A stretch of 64,000 bases of DNA from BRH-c54 sp965284565 (GTDB lineage Bacteria; Bacteroidota; Bacteroidia; Flavobacteriales_E; Vicingaceae): the NCBI GenBank assembly GCA_965284565.1, contig OZ260100.1, positions 1,674,001 to 1,738,000 of the forward strand, given 5' to 3'. Below, piece after piece: positions 1 to 8,112 of this stretch. The notes beneath the pieces are model-generated. The model saw only the letters and a program-made list of their open reading frames with translations. It did no database searches and was not told the DNA's origin. Numbering within the stretch: position 1 is the stretch's first letter; each line of letters opens with the position of its first letter. The position numbers and the translations under genes were made by a program.

Positions 1-104
1 CCGTTTATCGTTACTCTTCTTTGCTCAATAAGTTTATCGGCAGCCCTTCTAGAGCAGAAACCCATTTCGCTGAGGTATTTGTTTATTCTAATTTCGTTTT
101 CCAT
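1..104 (-). CDS. rluF: RluF-like 23S rRNA pseudouridine synthase, N-terminal fragment
   Basis: Only the first 34 codons lie in the window; the gene continues off the left edge. Translating the minus strand from the ATG at 104 gives MENEIRINKYLSEMGFCSRR followed by AADKLIEQRRVTIN. This is the start of an S4 RNA-binding domain as found in the RsuA/RluB/RluF family, and the INKYLSE..CSRR..D..IEQ pattern is closest to RluF. Members of the family isomerise a uridine in rRNA; the catalytic domain is not visible here. A CAAAATTA at 116-123 reads as the -7 promoter element TAATTTTG on the minus strand, which would give a leader of only about 8 nt. The family is well supported; the choice of RluF over RluB is an inference from a short stretch. 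Confidence 0.75.
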   Translation of the reverse strand, partial: MENEIRINKYLSEMGFCSRRAADKLIEQRRVTIN

Positions 105-115
105 AATTGAGTTAG

Positions 116-123
116 CAAAATTA
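116..123 (-). promoter_or_regulatory. -7 promoter element of the RluF-like gene
   Basis: TAATTTTG on the minus strand matches the Bacteroidota -7 consensus TAnnTTTG and lies just upstream of the ATG at 104. A TTG at 146-148 (minus strand) is 22 nt further upstream and may serve as the -33 element. It overlaps the edge of the tRNA-Ser terminator. Confidence 0.45.
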
Positions 124-146
124 AGAATAGCTTTGGTTATAAAGTC

Positions 147-182
147 AAAAAAGCCGAATTCAATATTGAGTTCGGCTTTTTT
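147..182 (-). terminator. Rho-independent terminator after tRNA-Ser
   Basis: The inverted repeat AAAAAAGCCGAA ... TTCGGCTTTTTT has a 12-nt loop and ends in a T-run on the minus strand. It sits directly downstream of tRNA-Ser and before the RluF-like gene. The stem is symmetrical and would work in both directions. Confidence 0.85.
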
Positions 183-184
183 AG

Positions 185-274
185 TGGCGGAGAGAGGGGG
201 ATTCGAACCCCTAGTACGATTTCTCGCACGCATGTTTAGCAAACATGTGGTTTCAGCCACTCACCCACCTCTCC
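185..274 (-). tRNA. tRNA-Ser (anticodon GCT)
   Basis: The minus strand reads GGAGAGGTGGGTGAGTGGCT and onward to a 3' end CTCTCCGCCA with an encoded CCA. The acceptor stem GGAGAGG pairs with TCTCTCC. The anticodon loop contains TTTGCTAAA, giving anticodon GCT. A long variable arm (GTGCGAGAAATCGTAC) is typical of class II serine tRNAs, and the T loop is TTCGAAT. The -7-like element TACATTTG lies upstream (288-295 on the minus strand) and a strong terminator follows. Confidence 0.95.
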
Positions 275-287
275 AAAATGGGAGCTG

Positions 288-295
288 CAAATGTA
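288..295 (-). promoter_or_regulatory. -7 promoter element of tRNA-Ser
   Basis: TACATTTG on the minus strand matches TAnnTTTG and lies 13 nt upstream of the tRNA 5' end. No clear -33 TTG was seen at the expected distance. Confidence 0.5.
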
Positions 296-359
296 ATAAT
301 CCATTTGTTATAGAAGAAATATTAATCCTATTTTTTTCAATAAAATTATACGTTGATTT

Positions 360-1217
360 TTACCACTTTAGAAAAATATCTCCAATTACAAAAACAGCAA
401 ATAGAACACTTGCTATTCCATTTGTGGTAAAAAAAGCTAAATTTACTTTACTTAGGTTGGTTGGAGAAACAATTAAATGCTGGTAAATTAATAATCCGAT
501 AAAAACAGCAGCACCTATCCAATACAACCAATTAAAATCTGACTGAATTCCTGCCCAAATCACAAAAAAAGCGGCAATTAAATGTAAAAATGATGAAAAA
601 TGTAGTGCGTTTTTTCTTCCCATCCAAACTGGAATGGAGTGTAATTGTTGTTGTTTATCAAAACTTTCATCTTGCAATGCATAAATAATATCGAAACCGC
701 TCACCCAAAATAATACAGCAAAAGAGAAATATAATGGAAGCCAATCGAAAACTCCTGTAACGGCCAAATAAGCACCAATAGGAGCTAAGCCTAAACCTAT
801 ACCTAATACTAAATGACATAAAGCTGTAAATCTTTTGGTGTAGCTATAGCCTAAAACAACTAACAATGCAATAGGAGAGAGGTAAAAACATAAAGGGTTT
901 ATAAAGTAGGTGGTAGCAATAAATAGCACACAATTTATAATTACAAAAACCAAAGCTGAGGTAGGTTTTATCGTTCCATTAGGGATTTCTCTTACATTGG
1001 CAGTACGTTCGTTGGCTTTATCAATTTTTCGGTCAACATAGCGGTTGAAAGCCATAGCAGCACTACGAGCAAAAATCATACAGAGAATTACATAGATAAA
1101 AGTTGTCCATTTAAAATCATATTCATGCAAACCAATAGCAATAAAAAAACCAATTAAAGCGAAGGGCAATGCAAAAATGGTGTGAGAAAATTTTACTAAG
1201 GATAAATAGTTTTTCAT
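360..1217 (-). CDS. UbiA-family polyprenyltransferase (MqnP/UbiA-like)
   Basis: This integral membrane prenyltransferase of 285 residues attaches a polyprenyl chain to an aromatic quinone precursor. Both Asp-rich Mg-prenyl-diphosphate motifs are present: NRYVDRKID at 58-66 and LQDESFD at 181-187, separated by several hydrophobic helices. The NERTANVREIP segment after the first motif is characteristic of the branch annotated as 4-hydroxybenzoate polyprenyltransferase, which includes MqnP of the futalosine menaquinone route. Bacteroidota normally make menaquinone and not ubiquinone, so a role in menaquinone synthesis is the better inference, but the substrate cannot be read from the sequence. 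It is transcribed away from the lipoprotein gene to its right. CAAAATTA (1243-1250) and CAAATATA (1294-1301) are two possible minus-strand -7 elements. Confidence 0.88.
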   Translation of the reverse strand: MKNYLSLVKFSHTIFALPFALIGFFIAIGLHEYDFKWTTFIYVILCMIFARSAAMAFNRYVDRKIDKANERTANVREIPNGTIKPTSALVFVIINCVLFIATTYFINPLCFYLSPIALLVVLGYSYTKRFTALCHLVLGIGLGLAPIGAYLAVTGVFDWLPLYFSFAVLFWVSGFDIIYALQDESFDKQQQLHSIPVWMGRKNALHFSSFLHLIAAFFVIWAGIQSDFNWLYWIGAAVFIGLLIYQHLIVSPTNLSKVNLAFFTTNGIASVLFAVFVIGDIFLKW

Positions 1218-1390
1218 TAATTTAACATGAAATAATTTATGACAAAATTAAGAAAAGAGGCTCTATAAATAGTTCTTGATAATATTCAAAGTTCAAATAT
1301 AAGGTTTAAAACAGAATTATTTTAAATTTATAACTGATTATGAGTGATTTTCGTTTTTTTTTATATCTTAGCCAAAAATTAAAAAGAGTT

Positions 1391-2212
1391 ATGAAGAAAA
1401 AAATATTTTTTATCTTATTATCGAGCAGTTTTTTATGGTTTGCTTGTGAATCTAATAATGAAAATGTAACAACTGAAGAAGAGCTTATTGAAGAAGTAGA
1501 AATGGTTACAGAAGAAGAATCTATGAGTTATTTATTGCCTTCTCCACTTCAAATTGCAGAAATATTTAAAAATTCAGGATTAACGTATATTGGAGATTTA
1601 ACTAACTCAACAGAATTAGCTGCTTCTTATAATACAAAATACAGTCAGAAATTAAATTTTGGCGTTTATTCGGCAGATATGGCTTATTGTATTATAAATA
1701 ATCAAACACAATCAGCTATTAATTATTTGTCAACGCTAAGAGGGTTGTCAGAAAAAATGTGGATGACTGATGTTTTTAATACCATGGGTTTATCTAAAAG
1801 GTTAGAAAACAATGTTGGTGAACAAGATTCATTAATAACTATAATGGCTGATTTGCAAATTAGGTTAGATAATTATTTAGATGAAAATGGAATGGGATAT
1901 ACCGGACCTGTAATTTTTACCGGAGCATGGATAGAAACTATGTATTTAGGAGCAAAAGTAAATCAAGCAAATAGCAATGAAAAACTTATCTATAGACTTA
2001 CTGAGCAATCGGTAGTATTAGAGAATTTGCTAAAAGCGTTAGAACAAATCAATGAGGATGGTGATTATGACGAATTGCTTGCTGATTTAAAAGCTATAAA
2101 TGAAAATTTTGATGTGTTGGAAGAAAGTGAAGAGGCTAAACTTAGTGATGAACAAGTTGAGAAATTAAGTGTGCAAATTATTGATTTAAGAAATAAGATT
2201 ATTAAAAATTAA
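1391..2212 (+). CDS. Putative lipoprotein of unknown function
   Basis: I chose the ATG at 1391 over the in-frame ATG at 1340 because it places a classical signal peptide at the N terminus: MKKK, a hydrophobic stretch, then a lipobox-like FAC with Cys at about residue 19. The earlier start would bury this under 17 unrelated residues. The mature part begins with an acidic linker (Glu-rich, about residues 22-45) and continues as a mostly helical protein of about 230 residues ending in a charged, coiled-coil-like tail. I do not recognise the family. It is 7 nt upstream of another exported unknown (2220-2687), so the two probably form an operon. Export to the envelope is well supported; function is unknown. 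Confidence 0.8.
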   Translation: MKKKIFFILLSSSFLWFACESNNENVTTEEELIEEVEMVTEEESMSYLLPSPLQIAEIFKNSGLTYIGDLTNSTELAASYNTKYSQKLNFGVYSADMAYCIINNQTQSAINYLSTLRGLSEKMWMTDVFNTMGLSKRLENNVGEQDSLITIMADLQIRLDNYLDENGMGYTGPVIFTGAWIETMYLGAKVNQANSNEKLIYRLTEQSVVLENLLKALEQINEDGDYDELLADLKAINENFDVLEESEEAKLSDEQVEKLSVQIIDLRNKIIKN

Positions 2213-2219
2213 ATAACAG

Positions 2220-2687
2220 ATGAAAAAGGTAATATTTTACAGTACAATTTTAGTGTTATTATTAACTACTACAGCATTAAAGTTAGAAGAAGTTCAGTGT
2301 GTGGCAGCAGATTTAAAAAATGAATTGATGCCAATACTTAAACCAGAATATAAGTATGATTCATCAAAAATTACAAGGGTTTTATACAAAAAAGAAGCTT
2401 TTCAGTCGGGTATAGAAGTACCTTTGTTTATGGGAGAAAAATACCGTTTTGTTTTTAATACTGCTGGTTTGCCAAAAGACATTGAAATAAATATTTACGA
2501 TAAAAAGCCTACTAGCAAAAAGAAAAATGCTCTGTTTACATTAAGTAAAATAAAAGAAGCGGGAAAACATATTTATTCGTTTGAACCAGAAAAACCTAAA
2601 AAGATGTATATTGTTTATACTATACCAGCTACTGATGAGGAAGATTTAAAAGGCTGCGTGGTGTTTTTATTGGGTTACAAATTATAA
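2220..2687 (+). CDS. Putative exported protein of unknown function
   Basis: This protein of 155 residues starts with MKKVIFYSTILVLLLTTTAL, a typical Sec signal peptide. The rest is soluble and Lys-rich, with alternating strand-like segments. I do not recognise a domain. It follows the lipoprotein gene with a 7-nt gap and is probably co-transcribed with it. Its stop codon overlaps the 3' end of the convergent murQ by 13 nt, so the two transcripts must be antisense to each other at their ends. Confidence 0.75.
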   Translation: MKKVIFYSTILVLLLTTTALKLEEVQCVAADLKNELMPILKPEYKYDSSKITRVLYKKEAFQSGIEVPLFMGEKYRFVFNTAGLPKDIEINIYDKKPTSKKKNALFTLSKIKEAGKHIYSFEPEKPKKMYIVYTIPATDEEDLKGCVVFLLGYKL

Positions 2688-3481
2688 TTGTCAATAGCTT
2701 TTCTAACACTTCCATATTTTGCTAGTAATTCGTTAGCTGTTTTATAGTCTATCGATAACGCTTTCATTATCATTTGCGTTCCTCTGTCCACTAACTTGTC
2801 GTTAGAAAGCTGCATGTCAACCATCTTGTTGCCTTTCACTTTTCCTAACTTTATCATTACAGTTGTGGAAATCATGTTCAGCACTAATTTCTGAGCGGTT
2901 CCTGACTTCATTCTAGTACTTCCTGTAACAAACTCAGGACCTACAATTACTTCAATGGGGTAGTTGGCTACTTCGGCAATTTTAGATTGTGAGTTACAAA
3001 CAATACAACCAGTTACTATTTCATTTTTATTACAAGTTGATAAGCCACCAACTACATAAGGAGTAGAACCAGAAGCAGCTATGCCAATAACCACATCATT
3101 GGAGTTGATGTTGTACTCTTGTAAATCTTTCCATGCTTGTTCAGTGTTATCTTCAGCAAATTCTACTGCTTTCCTTATGGCAGCATCGCCACCAGCAATT
3201 AATCCTATTACCAAGTTAAAATCTACACCAAAAGTTGGCGGACATTCAGAAGCATCAACAACACCTAATCTGCCACTTGTTCCTGCTCCAATATAAAATA
3301 GTCTTCCCCCAAGTTGAATTTTTTCTACAACAACATCAATTAATGGGATGATGCTATCAATACATTTTTCTACTGCAACGGCTACTTTTTTATCTTCATT
3401 ATTGATGTTGGTTAATAATGCTTCGGTTGACATTTTTTCTAGCTCATCGTAGTGAGAATCAGATTCAGTAGTTTTTTGCAT
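2675..3481 (-). CDS. murQ: N-acetylmuramic acid 6-phosphate etherase
   Basis: MurQ cleaves the lactyl ether of MurNAc-6-phosphate to give GlcNAc-6-phosphate and D-lactate during cytoplasmic recycling of peptidoglycan sugars. The protein has 268 residues, slightly shorter than the roughly 300 of E. coli MurQ. The SIS sugar-phosphate domain shows IGAGTSGRLGV at 64-73 followed by DASECPPTFG, and TGSTRMKSGT lies in the second half. Glu79 and Glu110 have the same 31-residue spacing as the catalytic pair of E. coli MurQ. No recycling partners (AmgK, MurK, AnmK) are adjacent, so it appears to stand alone. The start has a -7-like element at 3499-3506 on the minus strand. Confidence 0.95.
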   Translation of the reverse strand: MQKTTESDSHYDELEKMSTEALLTNINNEDKKVAVAVEKCIDSIIPLIDVVVEKIQLGGRLFYIGAGTSGRLGVVDASECPPTFGVDFNLVIGLIAGGDAAIRKAVEFAEDNTEQAWKDLQEYNINSNDVVIGIAASGSTPYVVGGLSTCNKNEIVTGCIVCNSQSKIAEVANYPIEVIVGPEFVTGSTRMKSGTAQKLVLNMISTTVMIKLGKVKGNKMVDMQLSNDKLVDRGTQMIMKALSIDYKTANELLAKYGSVRKAIDNYNL

Positions 3482-3498
3482 AGAAATTATTTAAAGTT

Positions 3499-3506
3499 CA
3501 AATATA
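3499..3506 (-). promoter_or_regulatory. -7 promoter element of murQ
   Basis: TATATTTG on the minus strand matches TAnnTTTG. It gives an expected leader of about 14 nt. The 16-nt context AAAGTTCAAATATAAG (plus strand) also occurs at 1288-1303 upstream of the UbiA-like gene. Confidence 0.5.
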
Positions 3507-3570
3507 AGTATGAAAGTGAATTATTTTTTTTATGTAACAAATGTTACCAAATTTTATAAATTATCGGGCT

Positions 3571-3578
3571 TACATTTG
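3571..3578 (+). promoter_or_regulatory. -7 promoter element of the T9SS cargo gene
   Basis: TACATTTG matches TAnnTTTG and lies 30 nt upstream of the ATG at 3609. No obvious -33 TTG was found 19-21 nt upstream. Confidence 0.4.
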
Positions 3579-3608
3579 AATTATTATTGATTAACTAATT
3601 CAAAAACT

Positions 3609-5213
3609 ATGAAACGATTTCAACTTACTACTTTCTTTTGGCTATTTTTCACGTTAGTGTTAACAGCTCAAAATAATTTTAATTACTCTGTTCATTTAGA
3701 TTCTGTGACTATTTCTAATTTACCAGGAGTACACTCTTTTGCTTATGCTCAGCATGATGGTAAATGGCTTGTAATAGGAGGTAGACTCGATGGTATTCAT
3801 GCTCGTCAGCCTTTTAATGCATTTCCTGAAAATCAAAATAATCAAAATGTTTTAGTGATAGATCCTGTTAACCAACAATATTGGTCATCAAGTGTGTCAG
3901 TGTTATCAACTAACTTAAAAGAACAACTGCAATCAACCAATATGAATTTTTATCAAGATAATGATACCTTGTATATTATTGGAGGATATGCTTTTTCACC
4001 AACAGCAAACGATCATGTTACTTTTCCGTATTTAGCATCGGTTCAGGTTTCAGACTTAATGAATGCAGTAATTAACAATGCATCCATTACTCCATACTTT
4101 AAACAAATTACCGACACAGCTTTTGCAGTTACAGGTGGGCAAATGGGAAAAATAGGTAATGAAATTTATCTTATTGGTGGACACCGATTTGATGGAAGAT
4201 ACAACCCAATGAATAACCCTACTTTTGTCCAAAAATATACCAACCAAATAAGAAAGTTTGTATTTAACAACTCGGGAACTCAACTAAGTTTTTCTAATTA
4301 TTCAACCATTACAGATCCCATACATTTAAGAAGAAGAGATTATAATTTATTGCCTCAAATTTATTCTGATGGAAGTCATGGTTATACCATTTCATCAGGC
4401 GTTTTTCAGATAAACGTAGATTTGCCTTTTCTTTATCCTGTTGATATTACTGCTGTGGGACATACTCCTATTACTTCATTTAATCAATATTTAAGTAATT
4501 ATCATGGAGCAAAAGTGGCTTTGCACGATAGTATTAATAACGAAATGCACAATTTGTTTTTTGGAGGAATGAGTCAGTACTATTATCAGAACAATACACT
4601 TGTACAGGATAATCAGGTGCCATTTGTAAAAACCATTAGCAGAATGAGTAGGGATTCCTCAGGTAATTTACTTGAGGTGCAATTGCCAATAGAAATGCCT
4701 GGTTATAGAGGTGCAGGGTCAGAGTTTTTTGTTAATAAAGGCTTGCCTCACCATGAATCGAAAGTGATTAAGTTAGATGCTATTCATGCAGATACTATTT
4801 TGCTGGGTTATATTTATGGCGGAATATTAAGTCCTACCATTAACCCATTTGCCAATAATGTAAGCAGTACTACTTCTGCCGATAATAAAATTTATAAAGT
4901 GTATTTAATTAAAGATGCTCCTCAAAGTGTGTATGAAATTAATGGTAAAAATCCTTATCAAGTAAACCTATATCCCAACCCTGTAGATGATGTATTGAAT
5001 GTTTCTTTTGAAATGGAAAATCCTTCACCGGTAGATTATTTTGTGACAGATAGTAAAGGAGCTATAGTGCAAGAGGGAAAAGTTAAAGTTGCCAATGCTG
5101 GAGTAACACAGCATAAAATTAAACTCAATAAAATAAGAGGAGCTCAAACCCTATTTGTTACCTTTATATTTGACGATAAGTTTTATGTGAGTAAAAAAGT
5201 AGTTAAAAATTAA
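3609..5213 (+). CDS. Secreted Kelch-like protein with type IX secretion sorting domain
   Basis: The protein has 534 residues. It begins with a Sec signal peptide (MKRF, hydrophobic core, ending near LTAQ at about residue 20). Three Kelch-like blade signatures are visible: WLVIGGRLDG at about 50, TLYIIGGYAF at about 120 and IYLIGGHRFDG at about 178. This suggests a beta-propeller in the N-terminal part. The last 85 residues form a Por-type C-terminal sorting domain: VNLYPNPVDDVLNV, then a glycine-containing strand and a final basic FYVSKKVVKN. Such domains direct T9SS export across the outer membrane of Bacteroidota. Ligand or enzymatic activity cannot be read. The gene stands alone with its own promoter. 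Confidence 0.85.
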   Translation: MKRFQLTTFFWLFFTLVLTAQNNFNYSVHLDSVTISNLPGVHSFAYAQHDGKWLVIGGRLDGIHARQPFNAFPENQNNQNVLVIDPVNQQYWSSSVSVLSTNLKEQLQSTNMNFYQDNDTLYIIGGYAFSPTANDHVTFPYLASVQVSDLMNAVINNASITPYFKQITDTAFAVTGGQMGKIGNEIYLIGGHRFDGRYNPMNNPTFVQKYTNQIRKFVFNNSGTQLSFSNYSTITDPIHLRRRDYNLLPQIYSDGSHGYTISSGVFQINVDLPFLYPVDITAVGHTPITSFNQYLSNYHGAKVALHDSINNEMHNLFFGGMSQYYYQNNTLVQDNQVPFVKTISRMSRDSSGNLLEVQLPIEMPGYRGAGSEFFVNKGLPHHESKVIKLDAIHADTILLGYIYGGILSPTINPFANNVSSTTSADNKIYKVYLIKDAPQSVYEINGKNPYQVNLYPNPVDDVLNVSFEMENPSPVDYFVTDSKGAIVQEGKVKVANAGVTQHKIKLNKIRGAQTLFVTFIFDDKFYVSKKVVKN

Positions 5214-5334
5214 GGTTAATTTTACAGAAGAAATTTCTATTTCAAATGATAGTTAAGTTTTAAAAGAGTTGTAAGCTGTTTAAAGACAGTGTGTAGTTCA
5301 ATTTTGCATGGGCTTTAAACTTTTTAATAAATAA

Positions 5335-5364
5335 TTGTATAATTCAAACTAATTTGTAAATTTG
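5335..5364 (+). promoter_or_regulatory. Promoter of the rpsP operon (-33 TTG, -7 TAAATTTG)
   Basis: TTG at 5335-5337 and TAAATTTG at 5357-5364 are separated by 19 nt. This is the expected architecture for the primary sigma factor of Bacteroidota. It leaves a leader of about 56 nt that contains the small hairpin CCCAATTTATTTTGGG just after the promoter. Confidence 0.8.
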
Positions 5365-5424
5365 CAGCCCCAATTTATTTTGGGAGAACTAATTATTTAT
5401 TTATCAATTTTTAAACATTAGAAA

Positions 5425-6036
5425 ATGTCTACAAAAATTAGATTACAACGTCACGGTAAAAAAAGATATGCTTTTTTCCATGTTGTTGTAGCAGACTCAA
5501 GAGCCCCACGTGATGGGAAATTTATTGAAAAATTAGGTGTTTACAATCCAAACACAAATCCAGCAACTATCGAAATAGATTTTGATAAAGCTTTGAACTG
5601 GATTAAAACAGGTGCACAGCCAACAGATACTTGTCGTGCATTATTGTCTTACAAAGGAGTACTTCATAAAGATCACTTAGATAGAGGTGTGTTGAAAGGA
5701 GCGATGACTCAAGAGCAAGCTGATAAAAAGTTTGAAGCTTGGATGAAAGACAAAGAAGGTAAAATTGAAGGTAAAAAAGATAGCCTTTCTAAATCTAAAG
5801 AAGAACAAGAAAAAGCTAGATTTAAAGCAGAACAAGAAGCTAAAGATAAAAGAGCTGCTGAAATAGCTGCTAAAAATACTCCAGTAGAAGAAGCTCCTGT
5901 TGCTGAAGAAACTACTGAGGCTCCTGCTGAAGAAGTAGCTGCTGAAGTGAAAGAAGAAGCACCAGCAACTGAAGAAACTCCTGCTGCTGAGGTTAAGGAA
6001 GAAGCTCCTGCTGAAGAAGAGAAAAAAGAAGATTAA
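5425..6036 (+). CDS. rpsP: 30S ribosomal protein S16 with long acidic tail
   Basis: S16 is a primary assembly protein of the 30S subunit. Residues 1 to about 85 match the conserved core (STKIRLQRHGKKRYAFFHVV, VADSRAPRDGKFIEKLGVYN). The protein runs to 203 residues, against 80-90 in E. coli. After residue 100 it becomes a Lys/Glu coiled-coil-like segment and then a low-complexity Ala/Glu/Pro tail made of repeated EEAPA/AEETPA units. Extended S16 tails are common in Bacteroidota, but this one is long. The gene heads rpsP-rimM-trmN6, with rimM 9 nt downstream, a pairing of S16 with its maturation factor that is widely conserved. Confidence 0.97.
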   Translation: MSTKIRLQRHGKKRYAFFHVVVADSRAPRDGKFIEKLGVYNPNTNPATIEIDFDKALNWIKTGAQPTDTCRALLSYKGVLHKDHLDRGVLKGAMTQEQADKKFEAWMKDKEGKIEGKKDSLSKSKEEQEKARFKAEQEAKDKRAAEIAAKNTPVEEAPVAEETTEAPAEEVAAEVKEEAPATEETPAAEVKEEAPAEEEKKED

Positions 6037-6045
6037 TTATTATAC

Positions 6046-6585
6046 ATGAAAATAGAAGAAACCTTTTATTTAGGCTATACTTCTAAGGTGCATGGAAAGA
6101 ATGGAGAATTGGTTGTAAAACTTGATGTTGATCAGCCAAATGCTTACAAGAAATTGGAATCAGTTTTTATCCGAATAAACAAAATGGATAGTCAACTGGT
6201 TCCTTTTTTTGTTACCAAAACAGCTTTGCAAAACAATAATACTGTTGTTGTTAAATTAGATGGTGTGGAAAATGTTGATGAGGCAAAAGACCTTGTTGCT
6301 AAAGAAGTGTATTTGCCTTTAAGCATCCTTCCTGCATTAACAGGAAATAAATTTTATTTTCATGAAGTAGTAGGTTTTACTGTTGAAGATTTGCACAAAG
6401 GAAACTTAGGAACAATAAATCAAGTATTAGAGTATCCTCATCAAGCAGTATTAGAAATTATATCTTCTGAAAATAAAGAAATTCTTATTCCTGTTAGTGA
6501 TGATTTTATTGTTGAGGTAAATAGAGAAAAACAACTGATTAAAACAAATGCTCCTGAAGGGTTGATAGATATTTATTTAGAATAA
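6046..6585 (+). CDS. rimM: Ribosome maturation factor RimM
   Basis: RimM binds S19 and the 30S head and assists late maturation of 16S rRNA. The protein of 179 residues has the expected length. It shows an N-terminal RimM barrel (YLGYTSKVHGKNGELVVKL) and a C-terminal PRC-barrel (FHEVVGFTVED, ILIPVSDDFI). It lies 9 nt after rpsP and 11 nt before trmN6, so it is presumably transcribed from the rpsP promoter. Confidence 0.95.
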   Translation: MKIEETFYLGYTSKVHGKNGELVVKLDVDQPNAYKKLESVFIRINKMDSQLVPFFVTKTALQNNNTVVVKLDGVENVDEAKDLVAKEVYLPLSILPALTGNKFYFHEVVGFTVEDLHKGNLGTINQVLEYPHQAVLEIISSENKEILIPVSDDFIVEVNREKQLIKTNAPEGLIDIYLE

Positions 6586-6596
6586 TAACCTTTGAG

Positions 6597-7307
6597 ATGA
6601 GTAAGGGTTTTCAATTTAAACAATTTTTTATAGAACAAGATAAGTGCGCCATGAAAGTTGGTACAGATGGTGTCTTGCTTGGGGCTTGGGCAAAAATACA
6701 GGGTGGAAGTGTATTGGATATTGGTAGCGGAACAGGGTTAATTGCTTTAATGACCGCTCAAAGGAATTCAAATGTTGTTGTGGATACTATTGATATTGAA
6801 GAAAATGCTTTTATTCAATCAACAATTAATATTGCCAATAGTAAATGGATCGATAGCGTTTTTGCTCATCATGTAGCATTGCAAGATTATGCTCCCGATA
6901 AAAAATACGACACCATAATTTCAAATCCACCATTTTTTAATAACACTTATAAGTCTGAAGAACAGAAAAGGAATATTGCCAGACAAAATTCACTACTTCC
7001 TTTTGAACAACTAGCTTTTCATGTTAACAGATTGCTAAAAGCGGAGGGTGTTTTTTCTGTGATTTTACCTATAGAAGAAGAGGCTTTTGTAGAAATTGCT
7101 AAAAAACACTTTTTGTACTTAAATAGAAAAGTAAATGTTTTCCCTAATACAAAAAAAGCTTGTAAACGAGTTTTGTTAGAATTTTCGAGAAAGGAAGACG
7201 AAGTAGTAGAGGGGAATTTGATTATAGAGACCGACAAAAGACACGTTTATTCTGCTGAATATGAATTATTAACAAAGGATTTTTACCTTGAATTTAAGAG
7301 GGGTTAA
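6597..7307 (+). CDS. trmN6: tRNA1(Val) (adenine(37)-N6)-methyltransferase (TrmN6/YfiC)
   Basis: The enzyme transfers a methyl group from S-adenosylmethionine to N6 of A37 in tRNA1(Val). The protein has 236 residues. FKQFFIEQDKCAMKVGTDGV at the N terminus is diagnostic of the YfiC family. The SAM-binding motif DIGSGTG lies at 41-47 and the N6-adenine methyltransferase motif NPPF at 110-113. It follows rimM by 11 nt, the same order as in many Bacteroidota. Confidence 0.93.
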   Translation: MSKGFQFKQFFIEQDKCAMKVGTDGVLLGAWAKIQGGSVLDIGSGTGLIALMTAQRNSNVVVDTIDIEENAFIQSTINIANSKWIDSVFAHHVALQDYAPDKKYDTIISNPPFFNNTYKSEEQKRNIARQNSLLPFEQLAFHVNRLLKAEGVFSVILPIEEEAFVEIAKKHFLYLNRKVNVFPNTKKACKRVLLEFSRKEDEVVEGNLIIETDKRHVYSAEYELLTKDFYLEFKRG

Positions 7308-7347
7308 AAAATACACTTTATACTTTTTTTACAAAGAAATTAATTCA

Positions 7348-7355
7348 TAACTTTG
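7348..7355 (+). promoter_or_regulatory. -7 promoter element upstream of yceD-rpmF
   Basis: TAACTTTG matches TAnnTTTG and ends 13 nt before the yceD ATG, which would give a very short leader. No clear -33 TTG was seen. Confidence 0.45.
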
Positions 7356-7368
7356 TCCGCTTTCATTA

Positions 7369-7905
7369 ATGCGGATTAAAGTGAAGTTTCAAAAGGAATA
7401 TACGATAGATTTTTCAGGGTTGAAACAAGGGGGGTATCAGTTTGACTTTAATGTGGGCAAAGCGTTCTTTAGTATATTTGAAAATGAAGAGTATAACGAT
7501 GCTGAATTTAAAATAAATTTAGCATTAGAGAAACAATCAACCATGATGTTGTTAGACTTTTCCATACAAGGAAAGGTTAACGTAGATTGCGATAGATGTT
7601 TGGAGCCAGTAGATATTGAAGTGGAGTGTGAAGAGCATTTAATTGTAAAGTTTGGAGAGGAAATGTATGAAGGTACAGATGAAATAGTTATCTTGCCAGA
7701 AAGTGAACATCAAATTGATGTTTCTCCTTACATTTATGAGTTTATTCAAATAAATATTCCTCAAAGGAGAAAGCACAAAAAAAGTGATTGTAATCCAGAG
7801 GTAATAAAAAAACTTAAAGAAATAGAAGTAAAGAATACAAAACAAAAAGAAGCAGAAATCGACCCTAGATGGGCTCAATTAATAAATTTAAAAACAGAAA
7901 ACTAA
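7369..7905 (+). CDS. yceD: YceD/DUF177 family protein
   Basis: DUF177 proteins are encoded next to rpmF in most bacteria and are linked to 23S rRNA accumulation or L32 biology; the molecular mechanism is not settled. The protein has 178 residues. The conserved Cys motif appears as VDCDRCLEPVDIEVECEEHL at about 70-90, followed by the acidic segment and the late IPQRRKHKKSDCNP region. rpmF follows 6 nt after the stop codon, so the two are co-translated or at least co-transcribed. Confidence 0.9.
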   Translation: MRIKVKFQKEYTIDFSGLKQGGYQFDFNVGKAFFSIFENEEYNDAEFKINLALEKQSTMMLLDFSIQGKVNVDCDRCLEPVDIEVECEEHLIVKFGEEMYEGTDEIVILPESEHQIDVSPYIYEFIQINIPQRRKHKKSDCNPEVIKKLKEIEVKNTKQKEAEIDPRWAQLINLKTEN

Positions 7906-7911
7906 ATAAAA

Positions 7912-8097
7912 ATGGCACATCCTAAAAGAAAAACCTCGAAAACGAGAAGAGACAAAAGAAGAACTCACTACAAAGCTGTTGCACCAACTGTTGTAAATTG
8001 TTCAAACTGTGGAGCACCAGTTCTTTATCACAGAGTTTGTGGTGATTGTGGTTATTACAGAGGTAAGTTAGCAGTTGAGAAAACAGTAGCTATCTAA
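7912..8097 (+). CDS. rpmF: 50S ribosomal protein L32
   Basis: L32 is a small protein of the large subunit. The 61 residues start AHPKRKTSKTRRDKRRTHYK and carry two CxxC pairs (NCSNC and CGDC), so this is the zinc-binding form. It is directly followed by a strong terminator. Confidence 0.97.
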   Translation: MAHPKRKTSKTRRDKRRTHYKAVAPTVVNCSNCGAPVLYHRVCGDCGYYRGKLAVEKTVAI

Positions 8098-8112
8098 AAA
8101 ACATTGATTAAC

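Noticed and set aside
79..486. 135-codon plus-strand open frame across the left edge
   Set aside because: It runs over the tRNA-Ser gene and its terminator and into the end of the prenyltransferase; no family resemblance.
1340..1390. ATG at 1340 as start of the first lipoprotein
   Set aside because: It would place 17 unrelated residues ahead of a perfect lipoprotein signal starting at 1391.
5281..5424. Riboswitch or S15/S16-type leader regulation before rpsP
   Set aside because: Only one small hairpin (CCCAA/TTGGG) is visible; not enough to support a regulatory RNA.
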